Below the pieces are notes generated by a model. That model was not told where the DNA came from, made no database searches, and saw only the letters and a list, made by a program, of their open reading frames with translations. The position numbers and the translations under genes are program-made. Positions 1 to 8,416 of a DNA stretch of 16,359 nucleotides are shown here, piece by piece; position 1 is the first letter of the stretch, and every line of letters begins with the position of its first letter. The stretch is from Spirochaetota bacterium (GTDB lineage: Bacteria > Spirochaetota > UBA4802 > UB4802): contig JAKPOE010000436.1 in NCBI GenBank assembly GCA_029548025.1, forward strand, positions 1-16,359, written 5' to 3'.

Positions 1-281
1 TTACCATGGATAATGAAAAGCTGTATGATGTATATGCCCGCTATTATAAAGGCAAACCATTTATTCATATCACACAGCGTTCCTGCCATACTACCGACGT
101 GCGCGGAACCAACCTGTGCCTCATACGACCTGCTATCGATAGAAGGACAGGAAAACTATTCATAACATCGGTTATCGATAATCTGGTAAAAGGACAATCG
201 GGCAATGCCGTACAAAATGCAAATATAATGATGGGATTTGATGAAACAGAAGGATTAATGGTTCCTGCATTTTATCCTTAA
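1..281 (+). CDS. argC: N-acetyl-gamma-glutamyl-phosphate reductase, C-terminal part (cut by window edge)
   Basis: ArgC makes N-acetylglutamate semialdehyde from N-acetylglutamyl phosphate with NADPH, the third step of arginine synthesis, in the cytoplasm. Only about the last 92 residues are visible. They match the end of the family: the DVRGTN segment, the 'RTGKLFITSVIDNLVKG' segment with the conserved SVIDNLVKG core, then QSGNAVQNANIMMGFDET close to the stop. The frame is open to base 1, so the ATG at base 6 is an internal Met and not the start. The catalytic Cys region lies upstream, outside the window. The stop (279-281) is three bases from the stop of the convergent pcm gene, and no hairpin terminator is visible between them. 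Confidence 0.9.
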   Translation, partial: TMDNEKLYDVYARYYKGKPFIHITQRSCHTTDVRGTNLCLIRPAIDRRTGKLFITSVIDNLVKGQSGNAVQNANIMMGFDETEGLMVPAFYP

Positions 282-284
282 ATA

Positions 285-1046
285 TTATTCTTTTCCTGGA
301 ACCATAGGTACAAAACGTACATAGGTAATTACTTTTTGCGAATAGGTATTGCCATGCCGCACCATTTTAATTAATTCCTGGTTGTAATCACCTACTGGCG
401 CTACAAGGATACCGCCATCTTCGCTGAGCTGATTTAACAATGCATCAGGTATTGTTGGTGGTGCTGCAGTAAGTATTATTACATCAAATGGTGAATGCTC
501 TGGCCAGCCTTTATAGCCATCACCAATTTTTACTGTCACATTGTTATAACCCAATGACTTTAATCGTAACGCAGCCTGTTTACCCAGTGGTTCAATAATT
601 TCAATAGTATATACCTCTTTTGCAAGCAATGATAATATTGCTGCCTGATACCCTGAACCTGTGCCAATTTCCAGAACCTTCTCCGTTCCATCCAGTTCGC
701 ATAATTCAGTCATAAGGGCAACAATATATGGCTGGGATATTGTCTGCCCATAACCAATAGGTAATGGATGATCTTCATAAGCAGAAGACAGACTTAGTTC
801 CGGAACAAATTTATGGCGCTCTACCTTTAGCATAGCCTGTAGTACTCGTTGATCAGTGACTCCACGAGCCTCAATCTGTTTTTTAACCATTAATTCCCGA
901 AGCTGCTGCAATGATAATCCCCTTTCACCAGTAGAAATAGCATAAAATATTGATATAAAAGCTATGGCTAATGTGGCTATTATAAAAACAATGGATATGA
1001 TTTGTAAATTCATTTTTTTATAACTCATAATAACCCATGTATACAT
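285..1046 (-). CDS. pcm: Protein-L-isoaspartate O-methyltransferase with N-terminal membrane segment
   Basis: Pcm uses S-adenosylmethionine (SAM) to methylate L-isoaspartyl residues in aged proteins, so that they can return to normal aspartate. The 253-residue product has the family motifs in order: GQTISQP at about 100-106, SAM-binding motif VLEIGTGSGY at 124-133, GDG at 175-177, VILTAAP-like segment near 189-196, and RFVPM near the end. A typical enzyme is about 210 residues. The extra N-terminus carries a strongly hydrophobic stretch (about residues 14-37) after a short KK-containing head, which looks like a signal anchor. In-frame Mets at residues 1, 7 and 12 have only weak ribosome binding sites, so the exact start is unsure. 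Met53 would give a soluble, usual-length enzyme behind a weak GGGA. I favour the long form because the hydrophobic segment is in frame and intact and lies behind promoter-like sequences. Confidence 0.9.
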   Translation of the reverse strand: MYTWVIMSYKKMNLQIISIVFIIATLAIAFISIFYAISTGERGLSLQQLRELMVKKQIEARGVTDQRVLQAMLKVERHKFVPELSLSSAYEDHPLPIGYGQTISQPYIVALMTELCELDGTEKVLEIGTGSGYQAAILSLLAKEVYTIEIIEPLGKQAALRLKSLGYNNVTVKIGDGYKGWPEHSPFDVIILTAAPPTIPDALLNQLSEDGGILVAPVGDYNQELIKMVRHGNTYSQKVITYVRFVPMVPGKE

Positions 1047-1076
1047 TTATATTCATGGAAACAGCTTCTTTAATTG

Positions 1077-1106
1077 ATAATAATTAAAAAAACTGTAAAA
1101 TATCAA
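1077..1106 (-). promoter_or_regulatory. Candidate sigma70-type promoter proximal to pcm
   Basis: On the minus strand TTGATA (plus 1101-1106, 5 of 6 to the -35 consensus) and TATTAT (plus 1077-1082, 5 of 6 to the -10 consensus) are 18 bases apart. Transcription would begin near 1070, about 25 bases before the pcm ATG at 1046. Matches like this are common by chance in AT-rich DNA. Confidence 0.4.
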
Positions 1107-1170
1107 TTGTAACCATTGGATTTTCCATACTGATACAAAAAATTTTAATTTTAACTATCACGTTATAATA

Positions 1171-1199
1171 AATATAAAATTTATTAATTATCTTGACAA
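1171..1199 (-). promoter_or_regulatory. Candidate second, distal promoter for pcm
   Basis: On the minus strand TTGTCA (plus 1194-1199) and TATATT (plus 1171-1176) have the optimal 17-base spacing and 5 of 6 matches each. Its -35 box overlaps the -35 box of the plus-strand ptsI promoter candidate, because TTGACAA and its complement TTGTCAA share bases 1193-1199. Confidence 0.4.
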
Positions 1200-1222
1200 C
1201 TTTTTTACATTACTTATTTAAT
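1193..1222 (+). promoter_or_regulatory. Candidate sigma70-type promoter for ptsI
   Basis: A perfect TTGACA (1193-1198) is followed after 18 bases by TTTAAT (1217-1222, 5 of 6 to the -10 consensus). This would give a leader of about 145 bases before the ptsI ATG at 1373. It is the best -35 match in this spacer. No closer pair with good spacing was found. Confidence 0.45.
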
Positions 1223-1372
1223 TCTTTTTCTGAAACAGTGTAAAATTTGATTTACATTAATATAGAATATAGCAGTATACCCTTATTTAGTGTTTTAATG
1301 GTGCTGAGAATTATTATGGGCGATAGTTTTTTTACATTAATCTTTTTATAGTAATTACAGGTATTAGTTATT

Positions 1373-3115
1373 ATGTCAAAATCAATTGAAGGGGTTATTG
1401 CCTCGCCGGGTATTGTTATAGGTAAAGCCTATATATATAGAGGGGATAATATCATTATTCCAAAATATACAATACCTGCCGAACAGGTAGAAAAAGAAAT
1501 TAAACGATATGATGAATCAGTTAAAAAAACAAAAGAAGAAATAAAAGCAATCCAATCACAAATTGCAACAAGCCTTTCCAGTGATATGGCTGATATTTTT
1601 CAAAGCCATCTTATGGTTCTTGAAGATCCCTATATGGATCAAAAAGTTCGTGAAACAATCAGCAAAGAAAAACGAAATGCCGAATGGGTTTTAAATGATT
1701 TTTCATTACAATTAATTCAAAATTTAAAATCCATAGAAGATGAGTATCTACGTGAACGCATCATTGATATTGCTGATATCAATAAGCGCTTGATAAATAA
1801 TTTACAAAAAACACATGATGAATCATTAGCCGATTTAAAAGAGGAGGTAATCATTATAGCAACTGATTTAACACCGTCCGATACTGCAATGATGAATAAA
1901 AAGTATGTGTTAGGCTTTGTAACTGACCGGGGAGGTAGAACATCCCATACTGCAATCATGGCGCGTGCATTGGAAATACCTGCAATTGTTGGTGCACAGG
2001 TTGCTACTTCACTCATTAATCATGGTGATATGATAATATTGGATGCAATCCATGGGAAAATAATTGTTAATCCATCAAAAGATGAAATCAGTGAATATGA
2101 AAAATACCGTGATGATCTTAAACAACTGGAAAATGAATTAGCTACAATCATAGAACTTCCTTCACATACCTTAGATAATGAGACAGTATACATTTATGGC
2201 AATATTGAAATACCAGAAGAAATGAACATAATCCGCGACCATGGCGCACAGGGTATTGGTTTATTCCGATCAGAATTTTTATTTTTAGATAAATCGTTGC
2301 CTGATGAAGAAAGGCAGTTTGAAGAATACAAGCGAGTAGTTGAATTTTTTACCCCACATCCTGTTACCATACGTACCCTTGATATTGGTGGGGATAAAAT
2401 ATATGCATTTACCAAACAATATAAAGAACGGAATCCCTTCTTAGGTTGCCGTGCCATTCGTTTTAGTCTTGAAAATGAATTTTTGTTTAGACCGCAATTG
2501 CGTGCCATACTCAGGGTTTCTGCTCTGGGGAATGTCAAATTGATGTTCCCAATGATTTCATCTGTGGAAGAGTTTTTAAAAGCAAAATCAATTTTACATG
2601 AAGAGATGGAAAATCTTGATAAAGCCGGCATCCCATTTGATAAAAATTTGCCGGTGGGAATAATGATAGAGGTTCCCTCGGCAGCTATTAATATCGATAT
2701 ATTTTGTAAATATTGTGATTTCTTCTCTGTTGGTACCAATGATCTGGTTCAGTATACATTGGCTGTAGACCGAATCAGCGAAAAAATTGCTTATCTTTAC
2801 AATCCTTTAAATCTTGCTGTTCTCCGTTTGCTTAAGCAGATAGCAGATGTTTCTAATCAAAATAATATACCGCTATCTATATGTGGCGAAATGGCAGGTG
2901 AACCAAAATATACCATGCTCCTTATTGGATTGGGATATCGACAGTTGTCGATGAGTTCTGCTTTTATGTATCAAATAAAACGTATCATACGTTCAGTAAG
3001 CGTTAAGGAATGCATTGAAATGACTGATTATCTTTTGCAGCTTCACAACACCTACGACATTGAAAATGCTATAATGGAAGTTTTGAATAAAAAATTCCCC
3101 AATATGTTTTTTTAA
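1373..3115 (+). CDS. ptsI: Phosphoenolpyruvate-protein phosphotransferase (PTS enzyme I)
   Basis: Enzyme I takes phosphate from phosphoenolpyruvate (PEP) and passes it to HPr, the first step of the sugar phosphotransferase system, in the cytoplasm. The 580-residue protein has normal family length. Visible in order: the N-terminal SPGIVIGKA segment, the HPr-binding helical part, the active-site GGRTSHTAI segment with phospho-accepting His192, then the PEP-binding barrel with GLFRSEFLF (297-305), TLDIGGDK (335-342), MIEVPSAA (431-438), SVGTNDLVQY (452-461) and CGEMAG with Cys504. All key residues are present, so it should be active. The ribosome binding site is weak (CAGG about 11 bases upstream). 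No ptsH, hprK or EII gene lies in view, so it may serve a regulatory PTS or depend on genes elsewhere. Related PpsA/PpdK enzymes are excluded by length and the N-terminal layout. Confidence 0.95.
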   Translation: MSKSIEGVIASPGIVIGKAYIYRGDNIIIPKYTIPAEQVEKEIKRYDESVKKTKEEIKAIQSQIATSLSSDMADIFQSHLMVLEDPYMDQKVRETISKEKRNAEWVLNDFSLQLIQNLKSIEDEYLRERIIDIADINKRLINNLQKTHDESLADLKEEVIIIATDLTPSDTAMMNKKYVLGFVTDRGGRTSHTAIMARALEIPAIVGAQVATSLINHGDMIILDAIHGKIIVNPSKDEISEYEKYRDDLKQLENELATIIELPSHTLDNETVYIYGNIEIPEEMNIIRDHGAQGIGLFRSEFLFLDKSLPDEERQFEEYKRVVEFFTPHPVTIRTLDIGGDKIYAFTKQYKERNPFLGCRAIRFSLENEFLFRPQLRAILRVSALGNVKLMFPMISSVEEFLKAKSILHEEMENLDKAGIPFDKNLPVGIMIEVPSAAINIDIFCKYCDFFSVGTNDLVQYTLAVDRISEKIAYLYNPLNLAVLRLLKQIADVSNQNNIPLSICGEMAGEPKYTMLLIGLGYRQLSMSSAFMYQIKRIIRSVSVKECIEMTDYLLQLHNTYDIENAIMEVLNKKFPNMFF

Positions 3116-3143
3116 TGATTAATCAAATTACAATCATAAAACT

Positions 3144-3896
3144 ATGAAATTATATCATGATTTAGCTGAATATTATTTTGTAATTGAAAAAGGGAATAGA
3201 AATATTAACGATGATGTAAATCTTATTCTGGAACTATCGAACACAAAAAAAAATCTTTTACTCCTTGATCTTGGTTGTGGTACAGGTGAACACCTTAATG
3301 AATTATCTAAAAAAGGTTTTATCTGTACAGGATTGGATTATAGTAAAAATATGTTAACCCACGCACAATTACGATTTCCCAATGCTGCAAACTTTTTACT
3401 ATGCGATATCACCAACTTTGACTTTTATGAGGAATTTGATGTCATTATTTCTTTGTTTGGTTCTTTTGACTATATGATTGACAATGATGATGTTGATAAA
3501 GCATTATGGAATACATGGCGTGCAATGAAATCAGGTGGATTTGGACTCTTTGAAATATGGAATGCAATACCTGTAAGAAAGATAAAAGAAAAACCATTGA
3601 CAACAGTATCAAAAGTTAAATATAAAAACATGACAATTGAACGGCAACGTGGTTTTACACTTATCCCTGATGACAATAAAACAATCACCGAGGTTAATTA
3701 TATCTACACTATATCTGAAAATTCAAAAAGAGAGGTTATAAAAGATAAACATATCATGCGTGCTTTCTATAAGGAAGAAATTGAAAGTTTTTTCGCTAAT
3801 AACGGATTAAGCATAATCAATATCTATGCAAATTCAAAAAAAGAAACATTTAATTCACTATCCAATAAAATATTGATTCATTTTATGAAAGAATAA
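3144..3896 (+). CDS. Class I SAM-dependent methyltransferase, substrate unknown
   Basis: The 250-residue protein has a Rossmann-type methyltransferase fold: motif I LLDLGCGTG at 40-48, an acidic residue ending the second strand (Asp65 in GLDYS), CDI near 88 and FDVIISLFGSFD near 98-109. The C-terminal half (about 130-250) is the variable part that usually decides the substrate and gives no clear clue. It begins 28 bases after ptsI on the same strand, so co-transcription is likely, although no good ribosome binding site is seen before the ATG. No membrane segment or signal peptide. It could act on a small molecule, a lipid or a protein. The family is sure, the role is not. Confidence 0.8.
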   Translation: MKLYHDLAEYYFVIEKGNRNINDDVNLILELSNTKKNLLLLDLGCGTGEHLNELSKKGFICTGLDYSKNMLTHAQLRFPNAANFLLCDITNFDFYEEFDVIISLFGSFDYMIDNDDVDKALWNTWRAMKSGGFGLFEIWNAIPVRKIKEKPLTTVSKVKYKNMTIERQRGFTLIPDDNKTITEVNYIYTISENSKREVIKDKHIMRAFYKEEIESFFANNGLSIINIYANSKKETFNSLSNKILIHFMKE

Positions 3897-3900
3897 AATG
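3879..3900. terminator. AT-rich perfect inverted repeat at the convergent methyltransferase/lon junction
   Basis: CATTTTAT (3879-3886) and ATAAAATG (3893-3900) are perfect inverted arms of 8 bases around a 6-base loop (GAAAGA). The repeat overlaps the methyltransferase stop codon and lies just beyond the lon stop. It could act as a weak bidirectional terminator for the two converging genes. It has a single G-C pair and no clean T-tract on either side, so the call is tentative. Confidence 0.3.
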
Positions 3901-3906
3901 TATAAG

Positions 3907-6354
3907 CTATGTATAATTATGTTTTGTCAATAATTCATTAGTAACATCTGAAATTACACTTTCCCTTACAGTATCTTTCCATTGTTCAGTAAGTTTTTCT
4001 GTTTTCTGTCTATCCTTAAAAAATTTATCAGGCTCTTCTAATGAAAGGAAGAGTACCTCTTCCATACTGGTAACAGGATGAAAGATAAGCTGCTTGCGAA
4101 CATATTCTGGAATTTTTTCAAGATCTTTTTCATTATCCATTGGTATAATTAAGTGTTTTATCTGAGCTCTATGTGCTGCTAAAACTTTTTCCTTTAAACC
4201 ACCTATGGGCAATACTTTTCCACGCAGTGTAATCTCACCAGTCATTGCAACATCACATCTCACCGCAATCTGACTGAGTAACGAAGCAATAACAACACCC
4301 ATTGTTATGCCTGCTGAAGGTCCATCTTTGGGGATAGCGCCTTCTGGTACATGTAGATGGATATCATGTTTTCGTAATACATCTTCGGGTATATTGAAAT
4401 ACTGTGAGTTTGCCCGTACATAGGTAAATGCAGCATGCGCTGATTCCTGCATAACTTCACCAAGCTGACCGGTTAAGATAAGCTGACCTTTGCCTTTAAT
4501 TAAAGATGCTTCAACCTGTAAAACATCACCTCCAACCTCTGTCCATGCCAACCCATTGGCAAGTCCTATTTCACTCTTTTGTTCCTTTTCTCCATATTTA
4601 AACTTAATTGGGCCTAAATATTCATGAAGAATATCAACAGTAATTTTCCTGATATGCAAAGGACCGTTTTTTACTACTTCACGAGCAACTTTTCGGCAAA
4701 CTTTTGCTATAACACGCTCAAGATTTCGTACACCCGCTTCACGTGTATAATGTCGTATGGTATAGAGCATTGCATCATTACCGTATTGTATATGTGATTC
4801 ATTTAATCCATTTTCTTTAATTTGCTTTGGCAATAAAAATTGTAATGCTATATTTAACTTTTCAGGCTCAGTATAGCTGTTTATTTCAATGATTTCCATC
4901 CTGTCCTGAAGTGGAGCAGGTATTTTATGCTGTACATTGGCTGTAGTAATAAACAGAACATCAGATAAATCGTACGGAACTTCCAGATAATGATCAACAA
5001 ACGTATTGTTTTGTTCGGGATCTAAAACTTCCAATAACGCTGATGAAGGATCACCCCTGAAATCCATTGACATCTTATCAACCTCATCAAGCAAAAATAC
5101 GGGATTTACCACACCTGCTTTTTTCATCTGTTGAATTATTCTGCCTGGTAATGCTCCAACATAGGTGCGTCGATGACCACGAATTTCTGCTTCATCCCGA
5201 ACTCCACCCAATGACATACGCACAAACCTTCTTCCTAAAGCTCGTGCTACTGACCTTCCCAGCGATGTTTTCCCAACTCCCGGTGGCCCAACAAAACATA
5301 GTATGGGTCCTTTCAATTTATTTGATAAATGACGTACAGCAATATATTCTATAATCCTTTCTTTAACCTCTTCCAGCCCATAATGATCTTCATTGAGGAC
5401 ATGCATTGCATGATCTATATCTCTATTATCACGGGTTTTTTTGAACCAAGGCACATCACGTAACCATTCAATATATGTTCGGACAACCGCTGACTCTGCT
5501 GACAAAGGAGGCATCTTCTCTAAACGTTTTAATTCTTTCAGTGCTTTGTCTTTTGCCTCTTTAGACATCTTTGCTTCTTCAATAGATTTATGTAATTCTT
5601 CAACTTCATCAGCTAAATCTTCACCCTGCCCTAATTCTTTTTTTATAACTTTCATTTGCTCATTGAGATAGTACTCTTTCTGAGTTTTTTCCATCTGTTT
5701 GCGAACTTTACCCTGTATCTTCTTTTCAATATACATTATCTCAATTTCGCCATTTATAAGCTCAATGAGTTTTTCTATTCTTTCAATTGCGTTACCTAAT
5801 TCTAAAATTGCCTGTTTAAATTCTACTCGCATTGAAATGTACGAGGCAATCACATCAGCTAAATGAGAAATATCTTCAATTTGCATCACTGTAGTTAAAG
5901 CTTCTTGTGGTACTTTTTTATTAAGCTTTATATACTTTTCAAATGTATCAATAAGATTTCGTTTTAATGCTTCTACTTTTGAATCTGCTTCATATGGTCG
6001 CTCAATGTTTTTAATTGAAACGGTAATACCATCATCATCTGTTTCAAACTGTGAAACATAAACTCTGTCAATTCCTTCAACTAACACTTTAACCGTACCA
6101 TCAGGCAGTTTTAAAAGTTGTAAAATTTCAGACAAAGTCCCAACATCATGCACATCTTCTTTTTTTGGATTGGCAATCTGGGAATCTACCTGGGCAACAA
6201 GAACAAGCAATCTGTCGCCCTTCATTGCTTTATCCAGAGCTTTTATTGAAATATCCCTGCCAACAAATAACGGAATAACCATATGCGGAAATATAACCAT
6301 ATCCCTCAGCGGTAATAAAGGATATCTTTTAAAGAAATCTATATCTTTTTTCAT
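3907..6354 (-). CDS. lon: ATP-dependent protease La (Lon)
   Basis: Lon unfolds and degrades damaged and short-lived regulatory proteins in the cytoplasm as a hexamer. The 815-residue chain has the full LonA layout: N-terminal LON substrate-binding domain (about 10-205, with [11 protein letters not shown] near its start), a helical coiled region (about 205-300), the AAA+ module with Walker A GPPGVGKT at 356-363 and Walker [10 protein letters not shown] at about 419-427, and the C-terminal protease with catalytic Ser680 in PKDGPSAG and Lys723 in GGLKEKV. It is somewhat longer than the E. coli enzyme (784), mostly from a charged C-terminal tail of about 60 residues. The ATG follows GGGAG with good spacing. 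It lies 71 bases after clpX, in the same direction, and is probably at least partly co-transcribed. Confidence 0.97.
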   Translation of the reverse strand: MKKDIDFFKRYPLLPLRDMVIFPHMVIPLFVGRDISIKALDKAMKGDRLLVLVAQVDSQIANPKKEDVHDVGTLSEILQLLKLPDGTVKVLVEGIDRVYVSQFETDDDGITVSIKNIERPYEADSKVEALKRNLIDTFEKYIKLNKKVPQEALTTVMQIEDISHLADVIASYISMRVEFKQAILELGNAIERIEKLIELINGEIEIMYIEKKIQGKVRKQMEKTQKEYYLNEQMKVIKKELGQGEDLADEVEELHKSIEEAKMSKEAKDKALKELKRLEKMPPLSAESAVVRTYIEWLRDVPWFKKTRDNRDIDHAMHVLNEDHYGLEEVKERIIEYIAVRHLSNKLKGPILCFVGPPGVGKTSLGRSVARALGRRFVRMSLGGVRDEAEIRGHRRTYVGALPGRIIQQMKKAGVVNPVFLLDEVDKMSMDFRGDPSSALLEVLDPEQNNTFVDHYLEVPYDLSDVLFITTANVQHKIPAPLQDRMEIIEINSYTEPEKLNIALQFLLPKQIKENGLNESHIQYGNDAMLYTIRHYTREAGVRNLERVIAKVCRKVAREVVKNGPLHIRKITVDILHEYLGPIKFKYGEKEQKSEIGLANGLAWTEVGGDVLQVEASLIKGKGQLILTGQLGEVMQESAHAAFTYVRANSQYFNIPEDVLRKHDIHLHVPEGAIPKDGPSAGITMGVVIASLLSQIAVRCDVAMTGEITLRGKVLPIGGLKEKVLAAHRAQIKHLIIPMDNEKDLEKIPEYVRKQLIFHPVTSMEEVLFLSLEEPDKFFKDRQKTEKLTEQWKDTVRESVISDVTNELLTKHNYT

Positions 6355-6425
6355 AGTTTCTCCCTATAAGGATAATAAGCATTCAATTAATAAAATACTA
6401 AAAAAATTCTCTTTTGAAAACATAA

Positions 6426-7694
6426 CTAAGCACTTTTTTCTGTAGTTCGTTGAATAATATCAGGAGGTTTACGATGCAAAACAACATCATCATTAATAAC
6501 TACTTTGGCGATAGTTTTTTTCGATGGAATCTCATACATAAGATCTAACATGATTTCTTCTAGTACTGATCTCAATCCCCTTGCACCAGTTTCACGTTCA
6601 ATTGCTATTTGAGCAATTGCTTCAATTGCCTCACTGGTAAATTCAAGCTCAACATTTTCAAATCCAAATATTTTTTGATACTGTTTTGTAAGAGCATTTC
6701 GAGGTTTTGTTAAAATATCCCGTAAAGTATGTTTATCAAGTTCTTGTAACACTGCATTAACATGTAATCTACCAACAAATTCAGGAATAAGCCCATATTT
6801 AATGAGATCATCGGGTATCATCTTTTCAAGTATATTATCCTTGCCAATGTCCTTGACTGATTTCACTTCAGCACCAAATCCCATCGTTTTATTGCCAATC
6901 CGCGCATGGATAATTTTTTCCAAACCAACAAATGCACCGCCACATATAAATAAAATATTCTTAGTATCAATTGATATAAACTCCTGATGGGGGTGCTTTC
7001 TGCCACCTTGAGGAGGAACATTGGCGATAGTTCCTTCAACAATTTTTAACAGTGCTTGTTGAACGCCTTCGCCGGAAACATCCCTTGTAATGGATGGATT
7101 TTCGGACTTTCGTGAAATTTTATCAATTTCATCAATATAAATTATACCAATCTCTGCCCGCTTTATATCACCATCAGCATTTTGAATTAAGCGTAATAAT
7201 ATATTTTCAACATCCTCACCCACATATCCTGCTTCGGTTAATGATGTTGCATCAGCAATGGCAAAGGGAACTTTTAAAATTTTTGCTAATGTCTGAGCAA
7301 GCAATGTTTTTCCACTTCCTGTTGGGCCAATTAAGAGGATATTGCTTTTATCTAATTCAACATCACCTTTACGCAGGTTAAAGTTGCTGGTAATCCTTTT
7401 ATAATGATTATACACCGCCACAGAGAGAACTTTCTTGGCATATTCCTGACCTATAACATATTCATCAAGGATTGCTTTAATTTCATGCGGCTTGGGCAGA
7501 TTGTTTGTTAAAAGATCCCCCCCATCAAGAGCCCAATCTTCCTCCAAAATTTCATTGCAAAGCTCTATACACTCGTCACAGATATAGACATTTGGCCCTG
7601 CAACTAACTTTCTCACTAAATCCTGACTTTTACCACAAAACGAACAATAATGAATAACTTCTGGTTTTGTATTATCTTTTTTCTTATTAGCCAT
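6426..7694 (-). CDS. clpX: ATP-dependent Clp protease, ATPase subunit ClpX
   Basis: ClpX recognises tagged proteins, unfolds them with ATP and feeds them into ClpP. The 422-residue chain has the N-terminal zinc-binding domain with four Cys (17, 20, 39, 42), Walker A GPTGSGKT at 123-130, pore loop GYVG at 156-159, Walker B IIYIDE at 184-189, the [13 protein letters not shown] segment, and sensor-2 GARGLRS near 370-376. The ClpP-docking loop reads MGF (271-273) where E. coli has IGF. The chemistry is similar, so docking should hold. Another small difference is GRLHV where many relatives have GRLPV. The ATG has GAGG only four bases upstream, which is close. It sits 33 bases downstream of clpP, which supports a ClpXP unit. 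Confidence 0.97.
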   Translation of the reverse strand: MANKKKDNTKPEVIHYCSFCGKSQDLVRKLVAGPNVYICDECIELCNEILEEDWALDGGDLLTNNLPKPHEIKAILDEYVIGQEYAKKVLSVAVYNHYKRITSNFNLRKGDVELDKSNILLIGPTGSGKTLLAQTLAKILKVPFAIADATSLTEAGYVGEDVENILLRLIQNADGDIKRAEIGIIYIDEIDKISRKSENPSITRDVSGEGVQQALLKIVEGTIANVPPQGGRKHPHQEFISIDTKNILFICGGAFVGLEKIIHARIGNKTMGFGAEVKSVKDIGKDNILEKMIPDDLIKYGLIPEFVGRLHVNAVLQELDKHTLRDILTKPRNALTKQYQKIFGFENVELEFTSEAIEAIAQIAIERETGARGLRSVLEEIMLDLMYEIPSKKTIAKVVINDDVVLHRKPPDIIQRTTEKSA

Positions 7695-7727
7695 AAATCC
7701 TCATGTTCAATATACTATATACAATAC

Positions 7728-8318
7728 TTATCTACTATCTTTTCGTATAACTTTATCAATTAATCCATACTCAACAGCTTCCTGTGCATCCATAAAATAG
7801 TCCCTATCAACATCTTTTTCAATTTTTTCTAAAGGCTGTTTTGTATGAATAGTATAAATTTCATTTAACTTTTCCTTAATCTTCAAAATTTCTTTCGCAT
7901 GTATAGCAATATCAGATGCCTGTCCCTGAAACCCACCCATAGGTTGATGAATCATTATACGCGAATTAGGCAATGCCGAACGCTTTCCTTGAGCACCTGC
8001 TGCTAAAAGTAACGATGCCATTGAAGCAGCCTGACCTAAACAAATCGTTGCAACATCAGGTTTTACATATTGCATTGTATCGTAGATAGCCAATCCAGAT
8101 GTAACAATTCCACCTGGCGAATTTAAGTATAGATAGATATCCTTATCAGGGTCCTCAGCTTCCAGAAATAACATCTGTGCAATAACCAGACTTGCTATAT
8201 GATCATCGATTGCATCGCCAATAAAAATAATTCGATCCTTCAATAATCGCGAATATATATCATATGCACGCTCACCCCGTGCTGTTTGTTCTACTACAAT
8301 TGGTACAAGATAGCTCAT
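7728..8318 (-). CDS. clpP: ATP-dependent Clp protease, proteolytic subunit ClpP
   Basis: ClpP forms a two-ring serine peptidase that cuts proteins delivered by ClpX. The 196-residue chain has the catalytic triad: Ser99 in GQAASMAS, His124 in IMIHQP and Asp173 in DRDYF. The N-terminus ([20 protein letters not shown]) is the usual ClpP start with only a short leader, so little or no propeptide is removed. The ATG has a good GAGGT seven bases upstream. Between it and tig are 98 bases that hold a stem-loop (8381-8412) and a lone -10-like TATACT without a convincing -35, so the gene may be read both from the tig promoter and from its own. Confidence 0.97.
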   Translation of the reverse strand: MSYLVPIVVEQTARGERAYDIYSRLLKDRIIFIGDAIDDHIASLVIAQMLFLEAEDPDKDIYLYLNSPGGIVTSGLAIYDTMQYVKPDVATICLGQAASMASLLLAAGAQGKRSALPNSRIMIHQPMGGFQGQASDIAIHAKEILKIKEKLNEIYTIHTKQPLEKIEKDVDRDYFMDAQEAVEYGLIDKVIRKDSR

Positions 8319-8380
8319 AGGGTTACCTCATTATTATCATTTTTTTGGATATGTTATAAGTATAGTTTAGCATTTCTTTA

Positions 8381-8412
8381 TTGCTATTCAATAAATTATT
8401 ATTGTTCAGCAA
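8381..8412 (-). other. Intercistronic stem-loop between tig and clpP
   Basis: TTGCT (8381-8385) pairs with AGCAA (8408-8412), and CAATAA (8389-8394) pairs with TTATTG (8399-8404) around a 4-base loop. On the minus-strand RNA a G-U pair extends the outer stem, leaving a small A-rich internal loop. It starts about five bases beyond the tig stop. There is no U-tract after it, so it is not a textbook terminator. It could be an mRNA processing or stabilising element, or a partial attenuator that sets tig apart from clpP-clpX-lon. Confidence 0.4.
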
Positions 8413-8416
8413 CTGC

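Larger units (their letters stand above)
1047..1372. other. Divergent intergenic region between pcm and ptsI (326 bases)
   Basis: This very AT-rich spacer holds the control regions of both flanking genes. Two promoter-like pairs face pcm and one faces ptsI; each is listed separately. The 9-mer TTTACATTA occurs three times on the plus strand (1204-1212, 1251-1259, 1331-1339). In such AT-rich DNA that may be chance. A 17-codon ORF (1298-1351) without a ribosome binding site is the only small frame near ptsI and is not called. No tRNA, riboswitch or strong GC hairpin was seen. Confidence 0.6.

Noticed and set aside
1298..1351. Seventeen-codon ORF before ptsI that could be a leader peptide
   Set aside because: No ribosome binding site, no run of regulatory codons and no attenuator-like hairpins follow it. 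Short frames like this are expected by chance.
2194..2739. Open frame of 181 codons on the minus strand inside ptsI
   Set aside because: It lies wholly antisense to a clear ptsI with intact motifs, has no recognisable domain, and has the composition expected of a shadow frame.
5067..5671. Plus-strand open frames of 95 and 76 codons within lon
   Set aside because: They are antisense to conserved lon sequence (AAA+ region) and show no independent coding signal.
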